Assembly (NCBI GenBank): GCA_035995185.1
Contig: DASYKT010000002.1
Span: forward strand, 62,001 to 126,000
Direction of reading: 5' to 3'
Source of the DNA: DASYKT01 sp035995185
GTDB lineage: Bacteria > Acidobacteriota > Blastocatellia > Pyrinomonadales > Pyrinomonadaceae
DNA: 64,000 bases
In this document: piece after piece, positions 50,284 through 59,192 of the stretch
Layout: each line of letters opens with the position of its first letter
How positions within the stretch are numbered: the stretch's first letter is position 1
Translations under genes and position numbers: made by a program
Notes under the pieces: generated by a model
Seen by the model: the letters and a program-made list of their open reading frames with translations, nothing else
What the model was told of the DNA's origin: nothing
Databases searched by the model: none

Positions 50284-50744
50284 CTAAACTGATTTTAACG
50301 TATGTTGCCGTGAGCGCGCTCTTGTTTAAGCAGGAAATTTTATCTGCTGGAGGAGAAAATTTAAGCTTAAATTTTTCTTAAATTTTTTTTCGAATTTAAT
50401 CTTGGGCTAAGTTGTTACGGAAAAAGGCGCTTCTCTTTTGAGATGTTTTTTTAGTGAGTTTATCCTGTGGATTTCCCTTGCACTTTTTGGATTTTCTTGT
50501 TAATCTCTGCATCGTTCCTGAGCCTGGCAGTTCTTGTAACTAGTTGAAAAATAAGACAGTTAATGTTTCGCCTAAAGTTTTAAGCGCTTTTCCACAAACC
50601 TGTGGAAAATGCTGTGGAAATCTTAAACACTTTTTCCTGCTTTTTCGTCTGTTTTGTTTTTTCCCCGACCGCAGTTTACTTAGTCTTGCCGCTGGAACCT
50701 CTAAGTTTTTAATGCATTTATAAATTATTTTTGCTTCTATTTCT
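50284..50744. other. dnaA upstream region with DnaA boxes
   Basis: 461 bases between divergent rlmN and dnaA, AT-rich, no gene. Four DnaA-box-like words are found: TGTGGATTT (50466-50474), TTTTCCACA (50588-50596), TGTGGAAAA (50601-50609) and TGTGGAAAT (50613-50621), the last three in a 34-base cluster. They could serve dnaA autoregulation or be part of a bipartite origin. A TTATAAATTA stretch near 50717 and a start codon without a clear Shine-Dalgarno site close the region. Confidence 0.7.
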
Positions 50745-52202
50745 ATGAACCTTGCTACCGACAATAATATTGTCTGGAATAATTTTCTTCAGTCCGTGGA
50801 ACGGCAGATCAGCAAACAAATATTCGATGCCTGGTTTCGCCCGATACATTTTGACGGCTGCGACCATGACGAACGAGTACTGCGGCTGCGCGCCAGCCAG
50901 GTCACGTGCGACTGGGTCAACACCTACTACAACGATCTTATCGATAAAACGCTGGATGAGATCGAATTGCCTTCATATCACATATCGTGGAACGTGGAAG
51001 AAGGAAAAGTCGCCGATGACAGTGTGATCGAGGACGACGTGGATTTCTTTTTTGAGGTCCAATCCAGTTCAAACACTTTTACACCGGCAGTCAGGAATCT
51101 GTCTCCTTCGCGTGACAACACGCAGCAGGAAACTCCTGCGCTGGCCAAGCCCAAGGGCTACCGCGATCCCGACCCGATAGAAAATTCGCTCAATCCAAAA
51201 TATTCCTTCGATAATTTTGTGGTCGGCTCTTGCAATGAATTTGGCCACGCGGCGGCGCTGGCGATCGCTGAGGCCCCGGGGAAAACTTACAACCCGCTTT
51301 ACCTCTATGGCGGAGTGGGGCTGGGTAAGACACACCTGATGCACGCGGCCGGGCACGCCATCAAGATGCGCAATCCGCATATGCGCGTCGCATATCTGTC
51401 GGCGGAAAAGTTTATGAACGAGCTGATCAATGCGATCCGCTATGACAAGACGCAAAACTTTCGCGACAAGTACCGCTCGATCGACGTGCTGATGATAGAC
51501 GACGTGCAGTTCATGGCCGGCAAGGAGCGCACCCAGGAAGAGTTTTTCCATACTTTCAACGCGCTGCATAACGACCAGAAGCAGATCGTGATCTCATCCG
51601 ACTGCCCCCCGCGCGAGATCCCGTCGCTCGAAGAACGCCTGCATTCGCGCTTTGAATGGGGATTGATCGCCGATATCGAACCGCCGGACCTGGAAACAAA
51701 AATAGCCATTCTTAAAAGAAAGGCCGATCTGGATGGCGTGATTTTGGCGGACGATGTGGCGCTATTTATTGCCGGCAAGGTTAAAAACAACATTCGCGAA
51801 CTGGAAGGCTCGCTGGTGCGGCTGATCGCTATCTCTTCGCTGCGCGGGATGCCTATCTCGAAAATGCTGGCGCAGGATGCCCTGCGAAACATTGTCGACA
51901 ATGACGATTCTGGCAGCCTGACGATGGAGCGTATCGGCCGCCAGGTGGCTTCGCGCTATAACCTCTCGGTCGAAGAGTTAAAAGAGAAGAATAATTCGCG
52001 CCAGATCGCCGTGCCGCGGCAGGTGGCGATGTACTTGTGCAAGCGGCTGACCAAACACAGCTTTCCGGAGATCGGTCGGGAGTTTGGCGGAAAACATCAC
52101 ACGACGGTGATGCATTCGTATGAAAAGATCGGCGGTTTGCTTAAGACCGACAAGGATCTGCACCGCATTGTCAGCGAACTGATCGATTCGCTCTGCGGGT
52201 AG
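50745..52202 (+). CDS. dnaA: Chromosomal replication initiator protein DnaA
   Basis: Binds DnaA boxes and unwinds oriC with ATP. 485 residues: domain I (1-80), a poorly conserved linker (domain II, about 90-145), the AAA+ core from LNPKYSFDNFVVGSCNEFGH (near 150) with Walker A GGVGLGKTHL (near 190) and Walker B LMIDDVQFMAGKE (near 250), and the C-terminal HTH with signature GREFGGKHHTTVMHSYEKI (near 440-460). dnaN follows 317 bases later, the order dnaA-dnaN common near origins. Confidence 0.98.
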   Translation: MNLATDNNIVWNNFLQSVERQISKQIFDAWFRPIHFDGCDHDERVLRLRASQVTCDWVNTYYNDLIDKTLDEIELPSYHISWNVEEGKVADDSVIEDDVDFFFEVQSSSNTFTPAVRNLSPSRDNTQQETPALAKPKGYRDPDPIENSLNPKYSFDNFVVGSCNEFGHAAALAIAEAPGKTYNPLYLYGGVGLGKTHLMHAAGHAIKMRNPHMRVAYLSAEKFMNELINAIRYDKTQNFRDKYRSIDVLMIDDVQFMAGKERTQEEFFHTFNALHNDQKQIVISSDCPPREIPSLEERLHSRFEWGLIADIEPPDLETKIAILKRKADLDGVILADDVALFIAGKVKNNIRELEGSLVRLIAISSLRGMPISKMLAQDALRNIVDNDDSGSLTMERIGRQVASRYNLSVEELKEKNNSRQIAVPRQVAMYLCKRLTKHSFPEIGREFGGKHHTTVMHSYEKIGGLLKTDKDLHRIVSELIDSLCG

Positions 52203-52519
52203 GCTGCGGGTAAGAAATCCACAGGCACCTTTCGGTTATCGCCCTGTTGTTATTTGAAGAAAAAGCAGGTTTTCCACATTTCCACAGGGAAGTTTTATTT
52301 TGGCCTGTGGACGGAAGAGGAAAATTTCGGGATGTGATAGAATTCCACATCCGCCAAAGAATTTCATAGCCTGCTGCACAGCTGCCTGTGGACGGGAAGA
52401 GCCAACAAATATCGGGAAAGAATCGGCTTTTCCACATTTCCACAAGGCACTACTAGCTCTACTAGTAATAAATAAAAGATTTTATTGATTTAATTAAATA
52501 AAAAAGCGGAGAAATAAAA
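52203..52519. other. Probable chromosomal origin (oriC) between dnaA and dnaN
   Basis: Up to eight DnaA-box-like words occur: AAATCCACA (52215), TTTTCCACA (52270-52278), ATTTCCACA (52278-52286), TGTGGACGG (52306 and 52387), AATTCCACA (52341), TTTTCCACA (52428-52436) and ATTTCCACA (52436-52444). The 17-base unit TTTTCCACATTTCCACA is present twice, exactly, 158 bases apart. An AT-rich run (52451-52506) with TAG-TAA-TAA (52463-52471), a DnaA-trio-like string, follows the second unit and would be the unwinding element. GGAG precedes the dnaN ATG. Confidence 0.8.
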
Positions 52520-53719
52520 ATGGAATTCGTCATCAAACAAAGCGTCTTAAAAGAGGAACTCGGATTTGTGCAGGGAATAGTGGAAAAGAAAAACACTATT
52601 CCGGTACTTTCAAATATCCTGATCGAATCGGTGGGTGAAAACACCCTGCGGATAATCGGGACCGACCTCGACGTAACGATTCGCTGCGAAGCAGAAGCTG
52701 CGATCACCACCCCGGGCGCCATGTGCATTCAGGCGCGCAAGCTTTTTGATATCGTGCGGCTGCTGCCCGATGCCGATATCAAATTCAAGAAAGAAGACAA
52801 CGATTGGGTCAAAGTGGATTGTTTGAAATCGAATTTCCGTTTGGCCGGCGTCGCCCGCGACCAGTTTCCCGAAGTGCCGAGCTTTAAATCGGCGCCGATG
52901 AAGCTGCCGGCCAAGGTAATGCAATACTTCGTGGGCCACACGGCTTTTGCTATTACGCAGGAACAATCGCGCTTTACGCTCTCGGGCGCGAAATTTATCG
53001 TCGGCGAAGGCTCGGTGAAAATGATCACCACGGACGGCCACCGTCTGGCCTATATCGAGAAAAACGATCTGGGCGAAGCTGCTCCGGAAGGAACGATGGA
53101 TTGCCTGATCCCGAAAAAGGCTTTGGTCGAACTGGTCAGGATAAGCAGCAATCCGGAAAACTCGATCAGCTTTGGCGAAGACGAAAATCATATTTATTTC
53201 GAAGCGGAAGGCCGCCTGCTGATCACGCGCAAATTGTCCGGCACTTTCCCTAATTACGAAATGGTTATTCCGAAGGGTAACGACAAAACGACCGTTTTCG
53301 ATTGTGAAGACATGAAAAACGCCTTGGCGCGCGTCTCGCTGATGGCTGACGACCGCAACCGAGCCGTCCGTATCACATTCAAGGAAAACGAGATACAGCT
53401 TAGCGCCCAGACCGCCGAAGAAGGCGAAGCGGTCGAAACCATTCCCGCGGATTACAGCGGCGAAGAAGTGCAGATCGGTTTTAACAGCCGCTACCTGCAG
53501 GAATTTCTCGCCGTAGCGACCGGCGAAGGCGAATCAGCCGCCCCAACCCCGGTGGCCGCCGAAGGCGACAAGGAAACCGCCGGCGACAAGGTAATGGTTA
53601 AAGACGGCCGCGCCCGCATCTCTTTCGAATTTAAGGACGCCAACGGCCAGACCCAGATGAAGATCGCCGGCGAAACCGGCTACGATTACAAGTATGTCGT
53701 AATGCCGCTGCGGATATGA
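52520..53719 (+). CDS. dnaN: DNA polymerase III sliding clamp, beta subunit
   Basis: The clamp that keeps DNA polymerase III on DNA. 399 residues, longer than the usual 365-380. The three homologous domains are normal up to about residue 335; then an insert of about 20-25 residues rich in Ala, Glu, Gly and Pro (GEGESAAPTPVAAEGDKETA) interrupts domain III before MVKDGRARISFEFKDANGQT and the terminal KYVVMPLRI. The insert would be a surface loop. It sits right of oriC, with GGAG before the ATG. Confidence 0.96.
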   Translation: MEFVIKQSVLKEELGFVQGIVEKKNTIPVLSNILIESVGENTLRIIGTDLDVTIRCEAEAAITTPGAMCIQARKLFDIVRLLPDADIKFKKEDNDWVKVDCLKSNFRLAGVARDQFPEVPSFKSAPMKLPAKVMQYFVGHTAFAITQEQSRFTLSGAKFIVGEGSVKMITTDGHRLAYIEKNDLGEAAPEGTMDCLIPKKALVELVRISSNPENSISFGEDENHIYFEAEGRLLITRKLSGTFPNYEMVIPKGNDKTTVFDCEDMKNALARVSLMADDRNRAVRITFKENEIQLSAQTAEEGEAVETIPADYSGEEVQIGFNSRYLQEFLAVATGEGESAAPTPVAAEGDKETAGDKVMVKDGRARISFEFKDANGQTQMKIAGETGYDYKYVVMPLRI

Positions 53720-53734
53720 CGAGTTAACTTGTCG

Positions 53735-53760
53735 AACCGGGAGCGATAGCGACCGGGGCA
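53735..53760. repeat. Family D repeat, copy 3 (short)
   Basis: GAACCGGGAGCGATAGCGAC plus CGGGGC, the inner part of the elements at 10984 and 28731. Confidence 0.65.
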
Positions 53761-53771
53761 AACGAAAGCAA

Positions 53772-53850
53772 AACGGTTTAGAGTTTAAGCTTCAGCTTGT
53801 CTTTCTTCTAAGATCAAAGACAAACTAAAGTTTGAACTCTAAACCGTTTT
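53772..53850. repeat. Family G palindrome, copy 2
   Basis: AACGGTTTAGAGTTTAAGCT plus TCAGCTTGTC ... GACAAACTAAAGTTTGAACT plus CTAAACCG: about 79 bases, with the arms in the opposite order to copy 1. It is placed in the convergent gap after dnaN. Confidence 0.82.
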
Positions 53851-53854
53851 AAAT

Positions 53855-54412
53855 TTAATATTCGATCTGCCGCATTTGCAGTACCCAATCGTTGCCGCGG
53901 CGGGTGATGGAAAAAACATAATTTCCGGTAGCGGAAACGTTTGCCTGAACGATCACGCTTACAAGGGCGATATCATCCGCAACAGCCGCTTTGCTTTCCG
54001 AAATATTAAAAGGCCGGGCGGCAAAGACTTTTTCTCTCTCGTATTTTTCTAGCTGAACAGGACTTTCAACCGCATCTTCAGCAGGGGATATCTCTCTTAC
54101 TTCCATTACAAAACGATAGCCGCGGCGCGGAATGGTTTCGATAAACTGCTTATCGGGGCGGGAACCGAGCACCCTTCGCAAGGTCGAAATGTTTTGCGCC
54201 AGGGTTGCTTCTTCCACAAAGGTGTCCGCCCAAACCTCGTTCAATAAAGTGTTTTTTTCAACTACGCCGGCGCGATATTTGATCAGCACGAGCAATGTTT
54301 CCAGCGCTTTGGGTGTCAGCGAAACCAGACTTCCGGTCCGCCATAAACATTTCTGCGAAACGTCTAAAGTAAAATCTTCAAACAGATATAAATTTCCCGA
54401 CCGTTTATCCAT
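53855..54412 (-). CDS. Stand-alone OmpR/CadC-type winged-helix regulator
   Basis: 185 residues. Residues 8-105 are a Trans_reg_C DNA-binding domain (LYLFEDFTLDVSQKCLWR, LTPKALETLLVLIKYRAGVV, LRRVLGSRPDKQFIETIPRR). CadC/ToxR proteins in this phylum normally continue with a membrane helix and a propeller or TPR domain; here only about 75 unremarkable residues follow (KVFAARPFNISESKAAVADD, then a beta-rich end). It is therefore a short, soluble form. It is divergent from the subtilase gene and could regulate it. Confidence 0.85.
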   Translation of the reverse strand: MDKRSGNLYLFEDFTLDVSQKCLWRTGSLVSLTPKALETLLVLIKYRAGVVEKNTLLNEVWADTFVEEATLAQNISTLRRVLGSRPDKQFIETIPRRGYRFVMEVREISPAEDAVESPVQLEKYEREKVFAARPFNISESKAAVADDIALVSVIVQANVSATGNYVFSITRRGNDWVLQMRQIEY

Positions 54413-54725
54413 ACCGAATCGCCCATACTTTAAAGATCCATTTGGAAAACCTTTCCGTAAGGGTGATTGCCGATGAAACTAGCCAGGAAGAAATACTTTA
54501 TTCGCCAAAATGCAAAAACGCTTAGGTGAAAGATTCTTGTGAAGTATTACGCCCGGGAATAGAAATGGTTTCAGCCGGTAGGCGGGTCCGCAATTTTAAT
54601 GGAAATTTCAAAGTTCTTTTATGACTTTTAGATGCGCGCCCGGGTAACATTCAGGTCCGGAGAAAGAGAAGGTTTCCGGGGACGAAAGTTAAACCGAAGA
54701 TTTAAGAGCAAGGAGTAAAAACAAA
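54413..54725. other. Divergent gap before the subtilase gene
   Basis: 313 bases with no gene. AAGGAG stands 9 bases before the subtilase ATG. Two GCCCGGG-type words (54549, 54636) could form a long-range stem. A GGTAGGCGGGTCCGC stretch at 54577 recalls part of a cyclic-di-GMP riboswitch, but the other half is missing, so I do not call one. Confidence 0.4.
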
Positions 54726-55697
54726 ATGAAAAAAGCGATATTACGCCTACTATCTTTTTTGGGCCTGGTCAGTGTGCTGGCGACAAGCGGTTTTGCCGCG
54801 ACGCAAACTATCGGCAACAACATGTATTTCTCAAATTGGGGGCTGGACCGGATCGACCAGAGAAATCTGCCGCTAAGCGGAACGTACACCTATACCAATA
54901 CCGGCGCGGGGGTGAACGTTTATGTTTTAGATAACGGGATCAATCTCACCCATCAGGAATTTGGCGGCCGCGCGGTCCACGATTATGACGCGACACTGGA
55001 AGGCGGAACGATCACCGCGTGCGACGATCACGGAACGCATGTGGCGGGCATTATCGGCGGCGCTAATTACGGCGTGGCCAAGGGAGTGACCCTGCACTCG
55101 ATCAAGGTGGCGTCGTGCAGCGGCTCACAGCCTACCATTTCGATAGATGCCATCAACAGGGCGCTCGACTGGGTAGCGCTCAATCATGTCAAACCCGCCG
55201 TGGTCAATATGAGCTTTGCCGCTTATCTCAAGCAATTCGGCCAGCTCCCGTTCATTACTCCCCAGCAGCTGGCGATGGAAGACCGCATAAAAAATCTGGT
55301 GAACAATCTGGGCGTTACGGTGGTCGTCGGGGCCGGTAATATCAGCGACGATTATATCTATTTTTCGCCGGGGCGCGTGCCTGAGGCGATAACCGTCGGG
55401 GCGTCGGACTGGATGGACCAGAGAGATCCGAATTCGGCCTACGGAAATCTTGATTATTATGCGCCGGGTGTTTTTATTTTATCCGCCAGCAACGGCAGCA
55501 CGACCGCGACGGCGATAAAAACAGGCACCTCTATGTCGACGGCGTTTGTCACCGGAGTCGCCGCCAAATACCTGCAGACAAACCCGGCCGCTACGCCGGC
55601 ACAGGTCAACCAGTTTATTTACCAAACGGCGACGTATAGCAAAATTCCGGACCCTTTCTACGGAATAAACAGGCACCTCGTATTTACCAATAACTAA
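54726..55697 (+). CDS. Secreted subtilisin-like S8 peptidase without visible propeptide
   Basis: 323 residues: signal peptide (LLSFLGLVSVLATSGFAAT), then at once the mature-like domain. Triad: Asp in VNVYVLDNGINLTH (near residue 77), His in DDHGTHVAGIIGG (near 106) and Ser in GTSMSTAFVTG (near 265), with the oxyanion Asn in VVGAGNIS. This is the proteinase-K/aqualysin type. An inhibitor I9 propeptide (usually about 80-100 residues) is not present between signal and mature part. A strong terminator follows. Confidence 0.92.
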   Translation: MKKAILRLLSFLGLVSVLATSGFAATQTIGNNMYFSNWGLDRIDQRNLPLSGTYTYTNTGAGVNVYVLDNGINLTHQEFGGRAVHDYDATLEGGTITACDDHGTHVAGIIGGANYGVAKGVTLHSIKVASCSGSQPTISIDAINRALDWVALNHVKPAVVNMSFAAYLKQFGQLPFITPQQLAMEDRIKNLVNNLGVTVVVGAGNISDDYIYFSPGRVPEAITVGASDWMDQRDPNSAYGNLDYYAPGVFILSASNGSTTATAIKTGTSMSTAFVTGVAAKYLQTNPAATPAQVNQFIYQTATYSKIPDPFYGINRHLVFTNN

Positions 55698-55714
55698 ACT
55701 GACTTTTTGTTTCT

Positions 55715-55756
55715 AACCCGGGAGCGCTGGCAAGATGCGGCGCTCCCGGGTTTTTG
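55715..55756 (+). terminator. Terminator of the subtilase gene
   Basis: AACCCGGGAGCG (55715-55726) pairs with CGCTCCCGGGTT (55741-55752), followed by five T residues (55751-55755), 18 bases after the stop codon. Confidence 0.92.
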
Positions 55757-55877
55757 GCGCCCATCTGCTGTAAGTAAAAAATCCCTGAAAGGTTTCCAGA
55801 CCAAAATACATTCCTATTAGAAAACGCTAAAAACGATTTTCTTCACTTCATAAATTAGCTAAAAGAGGAGAACTAAA

Positions 55878-56801
55878 ATGAAAAAGCACTTAATAGCGGC
55901 TTTGGCCGTAGTGTGCCTCACCCTCCTCTCCCACGGAGCACAGAAAGTATCTGCCGTTGAACTGGTCACCAACGGCGGTTTTGAAACAGGAAATTTTACC
56001 GGCTGGACGGCAACCAATGTAACGACGAATGTCTGGTTCAACTGGAATGTTACCGCGACGACCTGCAATCCCTGCCTCGATGCCTGGACAAACTCTACCT
56101 CACCTCATAACGGCTCATTTTCCGCCTGGAACGGATGGGCCGCGGGCAACCCGGTGCCGGATGCCTATCGCCTCAGGCAAACGATCACGATCCCTAATAA
56201 CCCGAGCGACCTGGTATCGCTGAGATGGTGGGACCGCCTGCAGTGGAACCTGGCGTTTCAGGCAGGGTCGACCTTGCCGCAGTTCATGATCGTCAATGTA
56301 CTGAACTCTTCGACCAACGCGGTGCTGGCGGAAAAATATCGGCTTACCGCGCCGGCCGCCAGCCGGGGGCCGATGGGATTAACACCCGGGTCGGGGTGGA
56401 CCATGCACGCGGTCAACCTCTCGGAATTCAAGGGGCAAACCATAAAGATCGAATTTATGTGCACGGTGGCCCAAAACACGATGGGCCCGGGCGTCTGCGA
56501 GTTTGACGACATCAGCCTCACCTCCGCGCCGCCCACGGCCTCATACGTCGCCGTCGGCGGACGGGTGACGAACGCCGGGGGAATGGGGATGGCCAACGTA
56601 TCGGTCTCCTTAACGGACGGCAGCGGCACCGTACGCAGCACCTTTACGGGTTCAATGGGCTATTACAATTTTGACGAGGTTCTGGCAGGCGAAAACTACG
56701 TCGTAGACGCGCAGAAAAAGAACTATTCATTTTTAGACAGCCCGCGGCTGCTGCTGGTGAACGCAGAAATGACGGATGTTAACTTTCAGGCGAGTCCTTA
56801 A
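55878..56801 (+). CDS. Secreted protein with carbohydrate-binding-like and CarboxypepD_reg-like domains
   Basis: 307 residues with a signal peptide (LIAALAVVCLTLLSHGAQKV). Residues 30-220 form a beta-sandwich that begins ELVTNGGFETGNFTGWTATN, a start typical of CBM4/9-like or PEP-CTERM-type surface domains; it contains a Cys pair (CNPC) and later two more Cys. Residues 225-305 (SYVAVGGRVTNAGGMGMANV to NVSVSLTDGSG) resemble a carboxypeptidase-regulatory Ig-like domain. Likely to act at the cell surface; no catalytic motif. AGAGGAGA precedes the ATG and a terminator follows. Confidence 0.82.
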   Translation: MKKHLIAALAVVCLTLLSHGAQKVSAVELVTNGGFETGNFTGWTATNVTTNVWFNWNVTATTCNPCLDAWTNSTSPHNGSFSAWNGWAAGNPVPDAYRLRQTITIPNNPSDLVSLRWWDRLQWNLAFQAGSTLPQFMIVNVLNSSTNAVLAEKYRLTAPAASRGPMGLTPGSGWTMHAVNLSEFKGQTIKIEFMCTVAQNTMGPGVCEFDDISLTSAPPTASYVAVGGRVTNAGGMGMANVSVSLTDGSGTVRSTFTGSMGYYNFDEVLAGENYVVDAQKKNYSFLDSPRLLLVNAEMTDVNFQASP

Positions 56802-56828
56802 CAACGGGGAGTTGGGGGACACGCCTGG

Positions 56829-56865
56829 TCGCTAAGGTTTGAAACACAACCTTAGCGATTTTTTT
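56829..56865 (+). terminator. Terminator of the secreted protein gene
   Basis: TCGCTAAGGTT (56829-56839) pairs with AACCTTAGCGA (56848-56858), then seven T residues. It ends at the stop side of the convergent glycosyltransferase gene (56864), so the T run overlaps that stop. Confidence 0.92.
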
Positions 56866-57982
56866 AGAGGAGCGATCCGTAGAGTTTTTTGAGCTGGCGC
56901 AGGTGGGCATCGATGCTGAAATTTTCTCCGGCAAACTCCTGCGCGCTCAAAGCCATTCCTTTTCGCAGGCGGTCGTTCTTTAACAGCTTTAATATTCTTT
57001 CGGCGAGGACCTCCGCATTTCCCACGGGAAAAACTTCGGCCAGGTTGCCGCCGTCGGAGACCTCCATCAGCGGCCCGATATCGGAGACGATCAAAGGAAC
57101 GCCGGCCAGCATCGCTTCGGTAACGGCCAGCGGAAGCCCCTCATGCAGCGATGAAAAAACAAATATCTCAAGCTCGGCAAGTACGTCCGGGATATCCGCG
57201 CGCGCGCCGAGAAAGTGCACTCTTTCCGCGATCCCTTCCGCGCGGCACAAATCAATGCATTCCTGTAGTTTAAATTCCGCGCCGGGCTCCGGCTGGCCGG
57301 CAAAGATACAATGCACGTTATCAAATTCCGCAAAAACTTTTGGCAGGGCGCGGCAGATGGTCAACTGGTCTTTACGCGGGTCGCGGTAAAAGTTTCCCAC
57401 CATGCCGATCAGCCGGGTATTTTCGCTGAGGCCAATTTCTTTTTTCAGGGAATGGCCGCCCGGTCTTATTCGCGCCGGATCGGTGCCGTTGTAGATGACG
57501 TGAAAGTTCTTTTTGGTATCGAATTTATCGATATCGCGGTGATGATCAAGTATCCCCTGGCTGACCGCGATATTGGCGTCCATCCGGGGGATAAGAAATC
57601 GCGCGGTGCGGATATTTTTCCCGGAAGGGCGCATGCCGCCCTGAAAACTTAGCACGCGCCTGACCCGAGGATTTTTCAGGCCCAGCGTCGCCAGGTATAG
57701 ATGCAAACCCTCTACCGGCTGGTACCCGTGAACAACCTGTATCTCCTTCTTTTTAATGATCTTGCGCAATTCAAAGACCACGCCCAGGTCAACCGGCAGC
57801 CTGCGGTGCAGGCGGATAAAATCACTTGCGGCGGCGCGAAGATCGTCTTCCAGCGGACCGCCGCGGGTAGCGACCACCGTCAGCTCGATCCCATGGCGGG
57901 CGGCGTTTCGACAGACATCCAGAGCGATGGTTTCAGCGCCGCCGCGCTCAAGGGTGTCGAGTAGGTGCAAAGCTTTTATCAT
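56864..57982 (-). CDS. Family 4 (GT-B) glycosyltransferase
   Basis: 372 residues. The N-terminal half starts ALHLLDTLERGGAETIALDV; the donor-binding half contains FAGQPEPGAEFKLQECIDLC, VHFLGARADIPDVLAELEIF and the E-x7-E-like segment FSSLHEGLPLAVTEAMLAGV (near 272-291). It moves a sugar from a nucleotide or lipid donor in the cytoplasm for polysaccharide assembly. It is read away from the ABC transporter genes next to it; the shared context still suggests the same polysaccharide. Confidence 0.92.
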   Translation of the reverse strand: MIKALHLLDTLERGGAETIALDVCRNAARHGIELTVVATRGGPLEDDLRAAASDFIRLHRRLPVDLGVVFELRKIIKKKEIQVVHGYQPVEGLHLYLATLGLKNPRVRRVLSFQGGMRPSGKNIRTARFLIPRMDANIAVSQGILDHHRDIDKFDTKKNFHVIYNGTDPARIRPGGHSLKKEIGLSENTRLIGMVGNFYRDPRKDQLTICRALPKVFAEFDNVHCIFAGQPEPGAEFKLQECIDLCRAEGIAERVHFLGARADIPDVLAELEIFVFSSLHEGLPLAVTEAMLAGVPLIVSDIGPLMEVSDGGNLAEVFPVGNAEVLAERILKLLKNDRLRKGMALSAQEFAGENFSIDAHLRQLKKLYGSLL

Positions 57983-58355
57983 AAAAGCGATAACGACGGT
58001 TTCCGAGATAGGTTGAAAAAAGTTAAAATCTTACCTGACCCGAGAATAACAAGCCCTTCGGTTTTTTAGTTCTTGTTCTGCCGCATGATCAGGCGCCCTT
58101 AAAGAGCGCTCGCCGCTCGCTCAGTTTTAAGGCAATATGTCCGAAAAACCTGATTGTAATTGACGCCGATTCAAAAGACGAATCACCGAAGTGTGCCAGA
58201 AATCGGCCGACCGGACAAAAGTAATAACCTTTAGATCGGCTGCAGAGTGGCCGCAGAGCGGCTAACCTGTTGCACCGGGGGTGATTTTGCGCTAGATTCT
58301 AATTTTTTACGGCGGTCTATACGGCGCTCGCTGCTGTTACGGGTAAGTTGAATAA
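57983..58355. other. Divergent promoter region of the polysaccharide cluster
   Basis: 373 bases between GT4 (-) and the ABC permease (+). Small AGAGCG/CGCTC inverted words lie near 58107-58123, and GTCTATACGG near 58315 could contain a -10. No gene, repeat family or clear promoter pair is seen. Confidence 0.4.
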
Positions 58356-59192
58356 ATGAGAGAATTAACGGATAAACCGCTGTTGGTGGAGATCAAACCC
58401 GGGCGGAAATGGCTTAACTTCGATCTGGGGGAATTGTGGACCTACCGCGAGTTGATCTATTTTTTGACCTGGCGCGAGATCAAGATCCGTTATAAACAAA
58501 CCGCCATCGGCGTTTTTTGGGCGATCTTACAGCCGGTCTTGACGACCGTTATCTTCACCGCCATCTTCAGCTCATTCGCGCGTTTTGGCTCGACCCCGAT
58601 CCCGTATGAAATGTTTGCCCTTTCCGGGCTGCTGATCTGGCTTTATGTGAACACCGCTGTTTCCAATGCCAGCGCTTCATTGATCGTCAACACCCAGCTG
58701 GTCACCAAAGTTTATATACCGCGGCTTATCCTGCCGCTGGCCATGATACTTTCAGGTCTGGCGGACCTGCTGATCGGGCTGCTTGTGCTCTCTCTGGTGT
58801 TGCCTTTTTATCCGGTACATATTGGATGGCAGGCCCTGCTAGCGCCGATCTTCGTGATCGAAGCGGTATTTCTTGCTCTAAGCGTCGGAATACTTTCGTC
58901 GGCGTTGAACGTGCGGTTTCGCGATGTGAAACATGCGCTGCCCTTCTTTTTGCAGGTGTGGATGTTCATGTCGCCGGTCTTTTACCCGGTGGAAATGCTT
59001 CCGGACAAGTGGCGCTGGATGTTTTCATTCAACCCTCTGTACGGACTTTTGCAGGGGTTTCGCGCTTCTATTTTGGGCGGGCCATTTCACTGGCGCGCGA
59101 TCGCGATGTCGCTTTTTGTGACTTTTTGCCTGCTGGTATTTTCGTTGTTTATCTTTAAGAAAATGGAAGAGGATTTTGCAGATATAATTTGA
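58356..59192 (+). CDS. Polysaccharide ABC transporter permease (Wzm-like)
   Basis: 278 residues, about six membrane helices. The N-terminal cytoplasmic helix TYRELIYFLTWREIKIRYKQ and the FWAILQPVLTTVIFTAIFS segment are typical of ABC-2 permeases for O-antigen or teichoic-acid export; SPVFYPVEMLPDKWRWMFSF near 207-226 is another family marker. With Wzt (next gene) it flips a lipid-linked polysaccharide across the inner membrane. Its stop TGA overlaps the ATG of the ATPase by one base. Confidence 0.94.
   Translation: MRELTDKPLLVEIKPGRKWLNFDLGELWTYRELIYFLTWREIKIRYKQTAIGVFWAILQPVLTTVIFTAIFSSFARFGSTPIPYEMFALSGLLIWLYVNTAVSNASASLIVNTQLVTKVYIPRLILPLAMILSGLADLLIGLLVLSLVLPFYPVHIGWQALLAPIFVIEAVFLALSVGILSSALNVRFRDVKHALPFFLQVWMFMSPVFYPVEMLPDKWRWMFSFNPLYGLLQGFRASILGGPFHWRAIAMSLFVTFCLLVFSLFIFKKMEEDFADII

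Noticed and set aside
54570..54600. Possible cyclic-di-GMP (GEMM) riboswitch before the subtilase
   Set aside because: Only a GGTAGGCGGGTCCGC-like piece is present; the conserved first half with the tetraloop is missing.
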